Positions 1 through 8,678 of a stretch of 58,124 nt of DNA are shown piece after piece. Each line of letters begins with the position of its first letter. Positions within the stretch are counted from its first letter, which is position 1. A program made the translations under genes and the position numbers. The notes beneath the pieces are model-generated. The model had not been told where the DNA came from and ran no database searches. It saw only the letters and a list, made by a program, of their open reading frames with translations. The DNA lies in the NCBI GenBank assembly GCA_024401475.1, contig JAKSKZ010000020.1:1-58124 (forward strand), in the 5' to 3' direction. The stretch is from Paludibacteraceae bacterium (GTDB lineage Bacteria; Bacteroidota; Bacteroidia; Bacteroidales; Paludibacteraceae).

Positions 1-145
1 AGTGGAGCGTCAGTTCGTCTAAACCAGCATCCATTCTTATACTTAAAATTGTTCCCAAAAATCATCTGTCACAAAATTTTCCACTTTCTTTTATTATTTA
101 TTCGTCATAAGTTCTTCCGCACGCCTAAAGATCACAACTTATTTT

Positions 146-1219
146 CTATTTCCCACGATAATAATAAATCCTTTTTAATAAAAGAGAATCGCAGATTGGG
201 GACGATAAATCATCATTGTAATCATCATTCTCATCATGCTTAATATTCTTGGATGCAAGTATGGCTTCGCAATCATTGGGGGTTGTGACGATATTATTCA
301 TATCAAAATAATTCCCGAATCTAGGAGCCCAGTAAAGATGCCAATAATATTTGTCTCCTAGTTTTTTCAAACTTCCGAAATAATCGAAAAAATCCTCCAC
401 CTCACCTTCATTCCGCTCAATGCTTAATCCGATGCTATTGTGCCCACATTTGTATATGTATAGAGCGCATTCAAACTCTCCGATAGAAAGGGTAACTTCA
501 TCCGAATTGATCGTTAATTTAAAATCTAATTCTTCCGTTCCTTCGCAGGCAAGGTCGGAACATTGGTAAAGTTTGCCTGTATAGATTCCGTTCCAATCCT
601 CTTTTTCCTTGATAGGAATATGATTGGTTTCACTTTTGTCGTAAAGAATGGGGGCATAGCGGTTGTATTTCGTCATAGTCCAAGAATCCACATAGCCTTT
701 TTCCCCATCAATTTCTCTGTAAGCTTTGCTTTTCTGCGTTAGAAACTTGTTATCACGTAAAACGATATTTTTTCCTTCTACAGTCAAAGTGCCGAAATCG
801 CTAATGGCATCTTTGTCACAAGATTCGTATCCTTCCTCTTCGATAATATCCTTCACTTGTAATTTTAGGACCTTTTCTCCTGTTTCCTTGGCGGAGAGTA
901 TAAATATTTTTTTATACTGTTCCTCTCCATAAGTGAAAACTATGCTATCGAATGAGACGATGTTCAGTGACAAGTCAAGATTATTTATATAATACTCTTC
1001 TTCTGGATCCAATTCTCCGTAGAATGTGTCGAACCAAGAGAATGGCGTCGTATCAATCTCTATAGCACAGGGTTGAACGCTATCTGAGACGACAACGATG
1101 GAATCGGACATGCCGTTGCCGACATCCGACGATGTGGTTTTCTGCTGCTCAGATGTGCCGCACGCCGCCAAAAGGAGAAGCGTAATTCCTGACGAAAGGA
1201 AAATTTTTGTATATTTCAT
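146..1219 (-). CDS. Putative lipoprotein of unknown function
   Basis: A 357-residue protein with an N-terminal signal ending in the lipobox LLAAC (Cys about residue 20), so it should be lipid-anchored in the envelope. The mature part is acidic and Ser/Thr-rich, with no domain I recognise; cysteines recur as scattered pairs (for example LYQCSDLACEG). The ATG at 1219 puts a Lys directly before the hydrophobic stretch, as expected for a lipoprotein. It is the last gene of the minus-strand group before the window edge, and nothing recognisable lies in 1-145. It may be a single-gene unit. Function is not assignable from sequence. Confidence 0.75.
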   Translation of the reverse strand: MKYTKIFLSSGITLLLLAACGTSEQQKTTSSDVGNGMSDSIVVVSDSVQPCAIEIDTTPFSWFDTFYGELDPEEEYYINNLDLSLNIVSFDSIVFTYGEEQYKKIFILSAKETGEKVLKLQVKDIIEEEGYESCDKDAISDFGTLTVEGKNIVLRDNKFLTQKSKAYREIDGEKGYVDSWTMTKYNRYAPILYDKSETNHIPIKEKEDWNGIYTGKLYQCSDLACEGTEELDFKLTINSDEVTLSIGEFECALYIYKCGHNSIGLSIERNEGEVEDFFDYFGSLKKLGDKYYWHLYWAPRFGNYFDMNNIVTTPNDCEAILASKNIKHDENDDYNDDLSSPICDSLLLKRIYYYRGK

Positions 1220-1366
1220 ATAAAAGGGGGATAATATGATTATATTATTTCAGTCTGCGAAATCAACTCAATCTCGCCATTGGTAAACTCGGAAATTTTT
1301 AAAATTAACCCCAAACTAATTTGAGAGACCTAAAATGTCTATCTATAAAGTACTTAAAATGGACTA

Positions 1367-2920
1367 TCAGATTCTATTCTCCACCTTCCACTCCGTCAAA
1401 TTCCTCTCCTTCGTGCTGAAATTCGCCCCTATCTTCACAATCTTCTTGTCGTGGGAAGATACTTTTTCTGCATAACGTTTTTCGTCTATCTGAGACAATG
1501 CGGCTTCCGCCGACTCGTCACGTTTGCATTCAATGATGTAGATGCAATTGTTTGTTTCGAAGAAGAGGTCGATACGTCCGCTCAACACAGGACGTTCCAC
1601 TGTCACATTGTATCCAGTTGCTCGGATCATCAAATAAAGAAGATTGCGGAAGTTTGATTCTATAAGTTTGATTTTATCGCTTTCAAATGGAACCTCACTA
1701 ATGATCAGTTGCATCTGAGTCATAAACGAATCCACGTCGTCGTTACGAATATGCTGTTTCAGTGTATAAATATCTGTATCCCATTCGTTCATGGATTTTC
1801 CAGCAAACTCAATCGCTAAATAGCGGACAAAACCATCGGCAACCTCCTCATTGGGGAATCCCAACTTGTAGATTTCATCTTCGTAACTCTTGATTGTCAG
1901 ATATCCACTCTGATAAAGTGCGGCAATAATATTCTCCTCTCCATTGCCAAACGATGCCATACCTTCCGCTGTTGACACTATCTCTTTATTGAAAGTGGTC
2001 AAATCATAACTTTGTTTTTTTAGGATTTTCGCTAAATAAGTCGGCGTGCCAGTAGCAAACCAAGAATTAGACAAAGTCTTAGATTTCAATGCATTCAGCA
2101 GGCTAAATGGATTGTAAACATCTATCGATTTAGAGGAGAAATGATAGCCATCATATTTCTTTTTGAGCAATCCGTACATCTCTTCCACGCTGACACTCTC
2201 TTCTTCTGCAAAATTCTTTATCTCAGTATCGAAATATGTGCGGAGTTCATTTTCTGAAATTCCACATATAGACGCATATTTCTTGCTCATGGATATATCT
2301 TCAAGGTTATTTGCCGCACTGAAGATTCCCAATTTGCCGTAACGAGTGACGCCTGTCAAGAATGTGAATTTGATGTATTGGTCGGAATTTTTGAAAACTC
2401 CATACAAACTCTGCAAAACAGAACGGTTCTCATCTTGAACATCTGTGTTTCCGATGGTGTCTGTCAATGGTTTGTCATATTCGTCGATAAGAATTACGAC
2501 TTTTTTCCCTGTTTTTTCGTATGCTCGTTGAATAACACCTTGGAAACGAGAGCCGAATGTCACCTCATTGGTGTTGGCACCAAACTTACTCTCACATTTT
2601 TCTAAAAATAGATTGACTACGCTATCAAGCTCATTCTCCTTGATATACCTATTCCCTGAAAAATCAAGGCGAAACACAGGATATTCAATCCATTCCGTCT
2701 CCAGCGAATCGATAGCGAGACCTTTGAAAAGATCCTTTTTACCAAGGAAATAAGACTCCAATGTTGTGGTAAGCAGACTTTTGCCGAAACGACGTGGGCG
2801 GCTGAGAAAATAGTATTTTCCCTCATCCACCATTTTATAGACAAGATCCGTCTTGTCTACATAGACATAACCGCCTTCAATTATCTCTTCAAATGTCTGA
2901 ATACCTATTGGAAATTTCAT
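1367..2920 (-). CDS. AAA-ATPase-like / PD-(D/E)XK nuclease family protein (DUF1703), copy 1
   Basis: 517 residues from the conserved start MKFPIGIQTF; the reading frame extends to 2974 but only this ATG aligns with the other two copies. The N-terminal half is the AAA-ATPase-like domain (PF09820 type): P-loop-like SRPRRFGKSLL near residue 40, and a Walker B-like VVILIDEYDKPL near residue 148. The C-terminal 150 residues carry a PD-(D/E)XK nuclease fold (PF08011 type) with GRIDLFFE and IYIIECKRD supplying the acidic-x-Lys site. The family is abundant in Bacteroidetes and Fusobacteria, and its role is unproven. From the P-loop to near the stop it is identical in protein to copy 2; its first 37 residues differ. 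Confidence 0.88.
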   Translation of the reverse strand: MKFPIGIQTFEEIIEGGYVYVDKTDLVYKMVDEGKYYFLSRPRRFGKSLLTTTLESYFLGKKDLFKGLAIDSLETEWIEYPVFRLDFSGNRYIKENELDSVVNLFLEKCESKFGANTNEVTFGSRFQGVIQRAYEKTGKKVVILIDEYDKPLTDTIGNTDVQDENRSVLQSLYGVFKNSDQYIKFTFLTGVTRYGKLGIFSAANNLEDISMSKKYASICGISENELRTYFDTEIKNFAEEESVSVEEMYGLLKKKYDGYHFSSKSIDVYNPFSLLNALKSKTLSNSWFATGTPTYLAKILKKQSYDLTTFNKEIVSTAEGMASFGNGEENIIAALYQSGYLTIKSYEDEIYKLGFPNEEVADGFVRYLAIEFAGKSMNEWDTDIYTLKQHIRNDDVDSFMTQMQLIISEVPFESDKIKLIESNFRNLLYLMIRATGYNVTVERPVLSGRIDLFFETNNCIYIIECKRDESAEAALSQIDEKRYAEKVSSHDKKIVKIGANFSTKERNLTEWKVENRI

Positions 2921-2981
2921 AATCTCGTTTTTATGGAATTTTGACAAAGATAATGAAAATGTTTCAGGTTTCAATTTGTAG

Positions 2982-3001
2982 AGACGCGAGATCTCGCGTC
3001 T
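2982..3001. repeat. 20-bp perfect palindrome flanked by a 13-bp direct repeat
   Basis: AGACGCGAGATCTCGCGTCT reads the same on both strands. The 13-mer AATGTTTCAGGTT occurs on both sides, at 2958-2970 and 3002-3014. Palindrome plus direct repeat suggests insertion of a small palindromic element with a duplicated target, or a mobile hairpin of REP type. It lies between DUF1703 copies 1 and 2. Confidence 0.6.
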
Positions 3002-3063
3002 AATGTTTCAGGTTAGTTCAGCGGACTTGGTGCGAAATGAATAGGGTGGCTTAAATGATAGGT

Positions 3064-4614
3064 TTATGAATTCCCCACCTTCCACTCCGTCAAATTCCTC
3101 TCCTTCGTGCTGAAATTCGCCCCTATCTTCACAATCTTCTTGTCGTGGGAAGATACTTTTTCTGCATAACGTTTTTCGTCTATCTGAGACAATGCGGCTT
3201 CCGCCGACTCGTCACGTTTGCATTCAATGATGTAGATGCAATTGTTTGTTTCGAAGAAGAGGTCGATACGTCCGCTCAACACAGGACGTTCCACTGTCAC
3301 ATTGTATCCAGTTGCTCGGATCATCAAATAAAGAAGATTGCGGAAGTTTGATTCTATAAGTTTGATTTTATCGCTTTCAAATGGAACCTCACTAATGATC
3401 AGTTGCATCTGAGTCATAAACGAATCCACGTCGTCGTTACGAATATGCTGTTTCAGTGTATAAATATCTGTATCCCATTCGTTCATGGATTTTCCAGCAA
3501 ACTCAATCGCTAAATAGCGGACAAAACCATCGGCAACCTCCTCATTGGGGAATCCCAACTTGTAGATTTCATCTTCGTAACTCTTGATTGTCAGATATCC
3601 ACTCTGATAAAGTGCGGCAATAATATTCTCCTCTCCATTGCCAAACGATGCCATACCTTCCGCTGTTGACACTATCTCTTTATTGAAAGTGGTCAAATCA
3701 TAACTTTGTTTTTTTAGGATTTTCGCTAAATAAGTCGGCGTGCCAGTAGCAAACCAAGAATTAGACAAAGTCTTAGATTTCAATGCATTCAGCAGGCTAA
3801 ATGGATTGTAAACATCTATCGATTTAGAGGAGAAATGATAGCCATCATATTTCTTTTTGAGCAATCCGTACATCTCTTCCACGCTGACACTCTCTTCTTC
3901 TGCAAAATTCTTTATCTCAGTATCGAAATATGTGCGGAGTTCATTTTCTGAAATTCCACATATAGACGCATATTTCTTGCTCATGGATATATCTTCAAGG
4001 TTATTTGCCGCACTGAAGATTCCCAATTTGCCGTAACGAGTGACGCCTGTCAAGAATGTGAATTTGATGTATTGGTCGGAATTTTTGAAAACTCCATACA
4101 AACTCTGCAAAACAGAACGGTTCTCATCTTGAACATCTGTGTTTCCGATGGTGTCTGTCAATGGTTTGTCATATTCGTCGATAAGAATTACGACTTTTTT
4201 CCCTGTTTTTTCGTATGCTCGTTGAATAACACCTTGGAAACGAGAGCCGAATGTCACCTCATTGGTGTTGGCACCAAACTTACTCTCACATTTTTCTAAA
4301 AATAGATTGACTACGCTATCAAGCTCATTCTCCTTGATATACCTATTCCCTGAAAAATCAAGGCGAAACACAGGATATTCAATCCATTCCGTCTCCAGCG
4401 AATCGATAGCGAGACCTTTGAAAAGATCCTTTTTACCAAGGAAATAAGACTCCAATGTTGTGGTAAGCAGACTTTTGCCGAAACGACGCGGGCGGCTCAA
4501 GAAATAATACTCTCCTGAGGAAACTAATTTGTAAACCAGATCAGTTTTGTCCACATAGACATAACCGCCAGTGATTAATTTTTCAAATGTCTGAATACCT
4601 ATTGGAAATTTCAT
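3064..4614 (-). CDS. AAA-ATPase-like / PD-(D/E)XK nuclease family protein (DUF1703), copy 2 (mosaic)
   Basis: 516 residues, same architecture and motifs as copy 1 (SRPRRFGKS P-loop, VVILIDEYDK Walker B, GRIDLFFE/IIECKRD nuclease site). It is a hybrid. Residues 1 to about 225 and both flanks match copy 3 (FEKLITGG, YKLVSSGEYY), whereas everything from the P-loop to a few codons before the stop matches copy 1. The segment 3075-4488 corresponds to 1381-2794 of copy 1 at a constant offset of 1694 and appears identical on reading. The frame could begin at a GTG two codons upstream, but the ATG at 4614 aligns with its sisters. Gene conversion is the likely origin. Confidence 0.88.
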   Translation of the reverse strand: MKFPIGIQTFEKLITGGYVYVDKTDLVYKLVSSGEYYFLSRPRRFGKSLLTTTLESYFLGKKDLFKGLAIDSLETEWIEYPVFRLDFSGNRYIKENELDSVVNLFLEKCESKFGANTNEVTFGSRFQGVIQRAYEKTGKKVVILIDEYDKPLTDTIGNTDVQDENRSVLQSLYGVFKNSDQYIKFTFLTGVTRYGKLGIFSAANNLEDISMSKKYASICGISENELRTYFDTEIKNFAEEESVSVEEMYGLLKKKYDGYHFSSKSIDVYNPFSLLNALKSKTLSNSWFATGTPTYLAKILKKQSYDLTTFNKEIVSTAEGMASFGNGEENIIAALYQSGYLTIKSYEDEIYKLGFPNEEVADGFVRYLAIEFAGKSMNEWDTDIYTLKQHIRNDDVDSFMTQMQLIISEVPFESDKIKLIESNFRNLLYLMIRATGYNVTVERPVLSGRIDLFFETNNCIYIIECKRDESAEAALSQIDEKRYAEKVSSHDKKIVKIGANFSTKERNLTEWKVGNS

Positions 4615-4620
4615 AATCAC

Positions 4621-4849
4621 GTTTTTATGGAATTTCTACAAAGATAATGAAAATCTTGCGAATATGGAATCACAATTCCCGAATACGACACATGCATCCG
4701 ACACCTGCTGCGCAGGAATCGGCTACCCTTGACTGCGTCAAAATAGGTCCGCTGGACCTACTAACACGCTGACGACACACGCTTCATGAGCCAATTAATG
4801 GTTTAGCGGACTTGATGCGAAATGAAGGGGTGCCTTAAACGATATAGGT
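4621..4849. other. Intergenic spacer between DUF1703 copies 2 and 3, with IS-end-like motif
   Basis: No gene seen. The side next to copy 2 (4621-4690) resembles the sequence upstream of copy 3 (6411-6480), so the duplicated unit included its upstream region. A hairpin TAGGTCCgctGGACCTA lies at 4744-4760. At 4801-4811 GTTTAGCGGAC matches the inner part of the IS inverted repeat found at 10173-10190, and a variant (AGTTCAGCGGAC) occupies the equivalent place at 3015-3026 next to copy 2. Confidence 0.45.
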
Positions 4850-6403
4850 TTATAAATTCTCCACAATCCACTCCGTCAAGTTCTTCTCTTTGGTGCTGAA
4901 ATTTGCCCCGATCTTCACAATCTTCTTGTCATGAGAAGATATTTTTTTCGCATAGCGTTTTTCATCTATCTGAGCCAATGCTTCCTGTGCGGAACCATCA
5001 CGCTTACATTCAATGATGTAGACGCAATTGTTTGTTTCAAAGAAGACGTCGATGCGGCCACCCAACACAGGATGCTCCACTGTCACCTTATGCCCAGTTG
5101 CTCGGATCATCAGATAAAGCATATTGCGGAAATTGGCCTCAATCAGTTTGAGATTATTATTTTCAAATGGAATCTGGCTCATTATCAATTGGATCTGAGA
5201 CATGAACGCATCCACGTCGTCTTTCATAAGCAACTGACGAAGTTTGACAAGATCAAGATCCTTTTTATCACTTGTTGACGACATCACATAATTTGGAATC
5301 AGTATTCGTGTCAGCCCCTCTGACACCTCCTCATTAGGGAATCCTAGCAGATAACATCCGTCACGAAAATCTTTTATTGTCAGATAACCACTTTGATAAA
5401 AAGCCGCAATCACATTAGACTCTCCATTTCCAAATGTAGCAAGCATCTCTTCCGTTGCCATCAATTCATTCTCAAAATCAGGAATGTTGATATCACTTTT
5501 TGAAAGAATCTTAGCTAAATAAGTCGGCGTGCCAGTCGCAAACCAATAGTTTCTTAATTGTTTATCGTTCAATGCATTAAGCAAGCTGAACGGATTATAG
5601 ATATCTTCCGACTCTTCAGAAAAATGATAACCGTCATACTTGTTTTTTAGAATAGCGTATATATCATCTTTATTTGTCTTTTTCTTGTCTGCAAAAACTT
5701 GAATTTCTTCATCAAAATATTTGTGCAACTCATTTTCTGAAATTCCACAAATACTTGAATACATATCATTGTTTGATATATCCTGCAAATTATTTGCCGC
5801 ACTAAAGATTCCCAATTTGCCGTAACGAGTGACGCCTGTCAAGAATGTGAATTTGATGTATTGGTCGGAATTTTTGAAAACTCCATACAAACTCTGCAAA
5901 ACAGAACGGTTCTCATCTTGAACATCTGTGTTTCCGATGGTGTCTGTCAATGGTTTGTCATATTCGTCGATAAGAATTACGACTTTTTTCCCTGTTTTTT
6001 CGTATGCTCGTTGAATAACACCTTGGAAACGAGAGCCGAATGTCACCTCATTGGTGTTGGCACCAAACTTACTCTCACATTTTTCTAAAAATAGATTGAC
6101 TACGCTATCAAGCTCATTCTCCTTGATATACCTATTCCCTGAAAAATCAAGGCGAAACACAGGATATTCAATCCATTCCGTCTCCAGCGAATCGATAGCG
6201 AGACCTTTGAAAAGATCCTTTTTACCAAGGAAATAAGACTCCAATGTTGTGGTAAGCAGACTTTTGCCGAAACGACGCGGGCGGCTCAAGAAATAATACT
6301 CTCCTGAGGAAACTAATTTGTAAACCAGATCAGTTTTGTCCACATAGACATAACCGCCAGTGATTAATTTTTCAAATGTCTGAATACCTATTGGAAATTT
6401 CAT
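4850..6403 (-). CDS. AAA-ATPase-like / PD-(D/E)XK nuclease family protein (DUF1703), copy 3
   Basis: 517 residues with the same domain order: P-loop-like SRPRRFGKSLL, Walker B VVILIDEYDK, then nuclease motifs GRIDVFFE and VYIIECKRD. The first about 225 residues are identical to copy 2. The rest has diverged widely from copies 1 and 2 (SSICGISENELHKYF onward) while all signature motifs remain, so it is probably functional rather than decaying. It is the first of the three in transcription order. The three genes are separated by about 140 and 235 bp and all point the same way; each may have its own promoter, since upstream sequence was duplicated too. Confidence 0.88.
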   Translation of the reverse strand: MKFPIGIQTFEKLITGGYVYVDKTDLVYKLVSSGEYYFLSRPRRFGKSLLTTTLESYFLGKKDLFKGLAIDSLETEWIEYPVFRLDFSGNRYIKENELDSVVNLFLEKCESKFGANTNEVTFGSRFQGVIQRAYEKTGKKVVILIDEYDKPLTDTIGNTDVQDENRSVLQSLYGVFKNSDQYIKFTFLTGVTRYGKLGIFSAANNLQDISNNDMYSSICGISENELHKYFDEEIQVFADKKKTNKDDIYAILKNKYDGYHFSEESEDIYNPFSLLNALNDKQLRNYWFATGTPTYLAKILSKSDINIPDFENELMATEEMLATFGNGESNVIAAFYQSGYLTIKDFRDGCYLLGFPNEEVSEGLTRILIPNYVMSSTSDKKDLDLVKLRQLLMKDDVDAFMSQIQLIMSQIPFENNNLKLIEANFRNMLYLMIRATGHKVTVEHPVLGGRIDVFFETNNCVYIIECKRDGSAQEALAQIDEKRYAKKISSHDKKIVKIGANFSTKEKNLTEWIVENL

Positions 6404-6718
6404 AATCACGTTTTTATGGAATTTCCACAAAGATAGTGAAAATCTTGCGAATATGGAACCTCAATGCCAGAATCCGACACACGCTGAACATCCCCAAAAT
6501 TTGCTGGAATTTCCCACGCAATCAGGTCCTGCAGACTTTTTTCGCTTGCGACAGTCTGACACCATTTATTCGCATGATTCACAATAATACTTGTCGGCGT
6601 AATCAATCAATTGTGCCTCTATTGTTGGTTATCTTATATTGAGAAAATAGGTTAGTGGAGAATTCACCCGTCGGAACAACGAAAAATGTATATCTTTGTA
6701 TCTAAAATTTAGGTTTTA
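6404..6718. other. Divergent intergenic region between DUF1703 copy 3 and the ABC-F gene
   Basis: About 315 bp without a convincing gene; short frames here lack any recognisable protein. The copy-3 side carries the upstream segment shared with copy 2. On the plus strand TATCTTTG at 6691-6698 fits the Bacteroidetes -7 box (TAnnTTTG) about 20 bp before the ABC-F ATG; no clear TTTG -33 element is present at the ideal distance. Confidence 0.4.
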
Positions 6719-8611
6719 ATGGCAGCAAATTATCTTCAAGTTGAAAATCTGACAAAGTCTTTTGGCGACAATCTCCTTTTCGAGAACATCTCGTTCGGAA
6801 TTTTTGAGGGTCAGCGAGTGGCTTTGATCGCAAAGAATGGTTCGGGAAAAACCACGTTGCTTAATATCATCGCGGGCAAAGAGTCGTATGATGGCGGTTC
6901 CATCGCTTTCCGTCGTGATCTGCGTGTCGGTATCTTGCCTCAAGACCCCAAATATCCCGATGGATTGACGGTTTTGCAGGCTTGCTTTATGTCGGATAAT
7001 GAGGTGGTGAAGACGATAGCCGAGTATGAACAGGCGTTGCTCAATCCTGTGGATGACGACCGCTTCAACGAGTTGCTGACCAAAATGGAAACCTATAAGG
7101 CATGGGATTACGAGACACGCATCAAGCAAGTTTTAGGCAAGTTGAAGATCCATAATTTCGATCAAAAGGTCGAAAATCTCTCGGGTGGTCAGTTGAAACG
7201 CGTGGCATTGGCCAATGTTTTGATCACGGAGCCGGAACTGCTTATCTTGGACGAGCCGACCAACCACCTTGATTTGGAGATGGTGGAGTGGTTGGAAGAC
7301 TTTTTGACACGCTCCAAAATGGCGCTTTTGATGGTGACGCACGACCGTTACTTCCTGGATAGGGTATGTAGCGATATTTTGGAGATTGACCAACAGTCGC
7401 TTTACGCCTATAAGGGCAACTACTCCTACTATTTGGAGAAGCGTCAGGAACGGATTGATATGCAGAACGCTGAATTGGCTCGCGCCAACAACCTTTTCCG
7501 CAAGGAGTTGGATTGGATGCGCCGTCAGCCGCAGGCTCGCGCGGGCAAGGCTCAATACCGTATTGATTCGTTCTACGAGTTGGAGAAAAAAGTGAAGGCT
7601 CGCAGGGAGAAGGCAGATGTCAGTTTTGATGTGAAGGCGTCTTATATCGGCAGCAAGATTTTTGAAGCACAGTATATCTCCAAAAGCTTCGGTGATTTGA
7701 AGATTTTGGACAATTTCTACTACAATTTTGCCCGTTACGAGAAATTGGGAATTGTAGGTAATAATGGAACGGGAAAATCCACCTTTATTAAGATGTTGAT
7801 GGGCGAGGTTCAGCCTGATAGTGGCACGATTGATGTCGGTGAAACCGTGCGTTTTGGCTATTATAGCCAGGAGGGATTGAAATTCGACGAGCAGATGAAG
7901 GTCATCGATGTGGTAAGAGACATTGCGGAGGAGGTACATTTGGGTGACGGACGAAAGATGGGTGTCTCCCAATTTTTGCAGCACTTCCTTTTCCCTCCTG
8001 AAAAGCAGCACAATTACGTTTATAAATTGAGCGGAGGCGAGCGTCGTCGATTGTATTTGTGTACGGTCTTGATGCGCAATCCGAACTTCTTGGTTTTGGA
8101 TGAGCCCACCAACGATTTGGATATCGTGACGTTAAATGTCTTGGAAGAGTATCTTCAGTCGTTCAAAGGCTGCGTCATCGTGGTTTCGCACGACCGTTAT
8201 TTTATGGATAAGGTGGTCGATCACCTCCTTGTTTTCCATGGCCAAGCCAATGTTCAGGATTTTCCGGGCAACTACACCGATTTCCGCGAATGGCGAGAGG
8301 TGAAGGCAATGCTTGAAAAGCAAGAGAAGGAGGCTGCAGAAAAGGCAAAGCCGAAAGAGCCGGAGAAGAAGGATAATCGCAGGGAAAAGGAGCGCCCTCG
8401 CAGGTTGACCTATAAGGAGAAGCAGGAATACGAATCCTTGGAGGGTATCATTGCCGCGTTGGAGGAGGAGAAGGCTGAGATTGAGGCCGCCTTGTCTTCG
8501 GGAACTTTGCAAGGAGATGAGTTGATTGAAAAATCAAATAGAATAGGCCAAGTCATCGATGAATTGGACGAAAAAACGATGCGCTGGCTGGAGTTGAGTG
8601 AGTTGGCTTGA
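6719..8611 (+). CDS. uup: ABC-F family ATPase, Uup-like
   Basis: 630 residues with two ABC ATPase domains in one chain and no membrane segments, the ABC-F pattern. NBD1 has Walker A NGSGKTTL, signature LSGGQLKRVALA and Walker B LLILDEPTNHLD; NBD2 has Walker A NNGTGKSTF, signature LSGGERRRLYL and Walker B FLVLDEPTNDLD. Between them lies the helical linker typical of ABC-F proteins. After NBD2 comes a charged Lys/Glu-rich stretch and a coiled coil (about residues 535-630), the C-terminal domain that marks Uup rather than EttA. Uup-type proteins act on ribosomes and affect transposon excision and branched DNA. The ATG at 6719 follows a plausible -7 box. It is the first gene of a short plus-strand pair. 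Confidence 0.9.
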   Translation: MAANYLQVENLTKSFGDNLLFENISFGIFEGQRVALIAKNGSGKTTLLNIIAGKESYDGGSIAFRRDLRVGILPQDPKYPDGLTVLQACFMSDNEVVKTIAEYEQALLNPVDDDRFNELLTKMETYKAWDYETRIKQVLGKLKIHNFDQKVENLSGGQLKRVALANVLITEPELLILDEPTNHLDLEMVEWLEDFLTRSKMALLMVTHDRYFLDRVCSDILEIDQQSLYAYKGNYSYYLEKRQERIDMQNAELARANNLFRKELDWMRRQPQARAGKAQYRIDSFYELEKKVKARREKADVSFDVKASYIGSKIFEAQYISKSFGDLKILDNFYYNFARYEKLGIVGNNGTGKSTFIKMLMGEVQPDSGTIDVGETVRFGYYSQEGLKFDEQMKVIDVVRDIAEEVHLGDGRKMGVSQFLQHFLFPPEKQHNYVYKLSGGERRRLYLCTVLMRNPNFLVLDEPTNDLDIVTLNVLEEYLQSFKGCVIVVSHDRYFMDKVVDHLLVFHGQANVQDFPGNYTDFREWREVKAMLEKQEKEAAEKAKPKEPEKKDNRREKERPRRLTYKEKQEYESLEGIIAALEEEKAEIEAALSSGTLQGDELIEKSNRIGQVIDELDEKTMRWLELSELA

Positions 8612-8678
8612 TTGCTTTCTGATATCTCTTTTCCCCATCGCGAAGGTCTCAAAATGATTTATGTAAACGATTTATAAG

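Noticed and set aside
6406..6642. Short overlapping frames in the gap before the ABC-F gene
   Set aside because: Low-complexity translations that partly run into the duplicated DUF1703 leader; nothing resembles a protein.
7133..8011. 292-codon frame opposite the ABC-F gene
   Set aside because: Shadow of the two ATPase domains; no independent start signal or protein motif.
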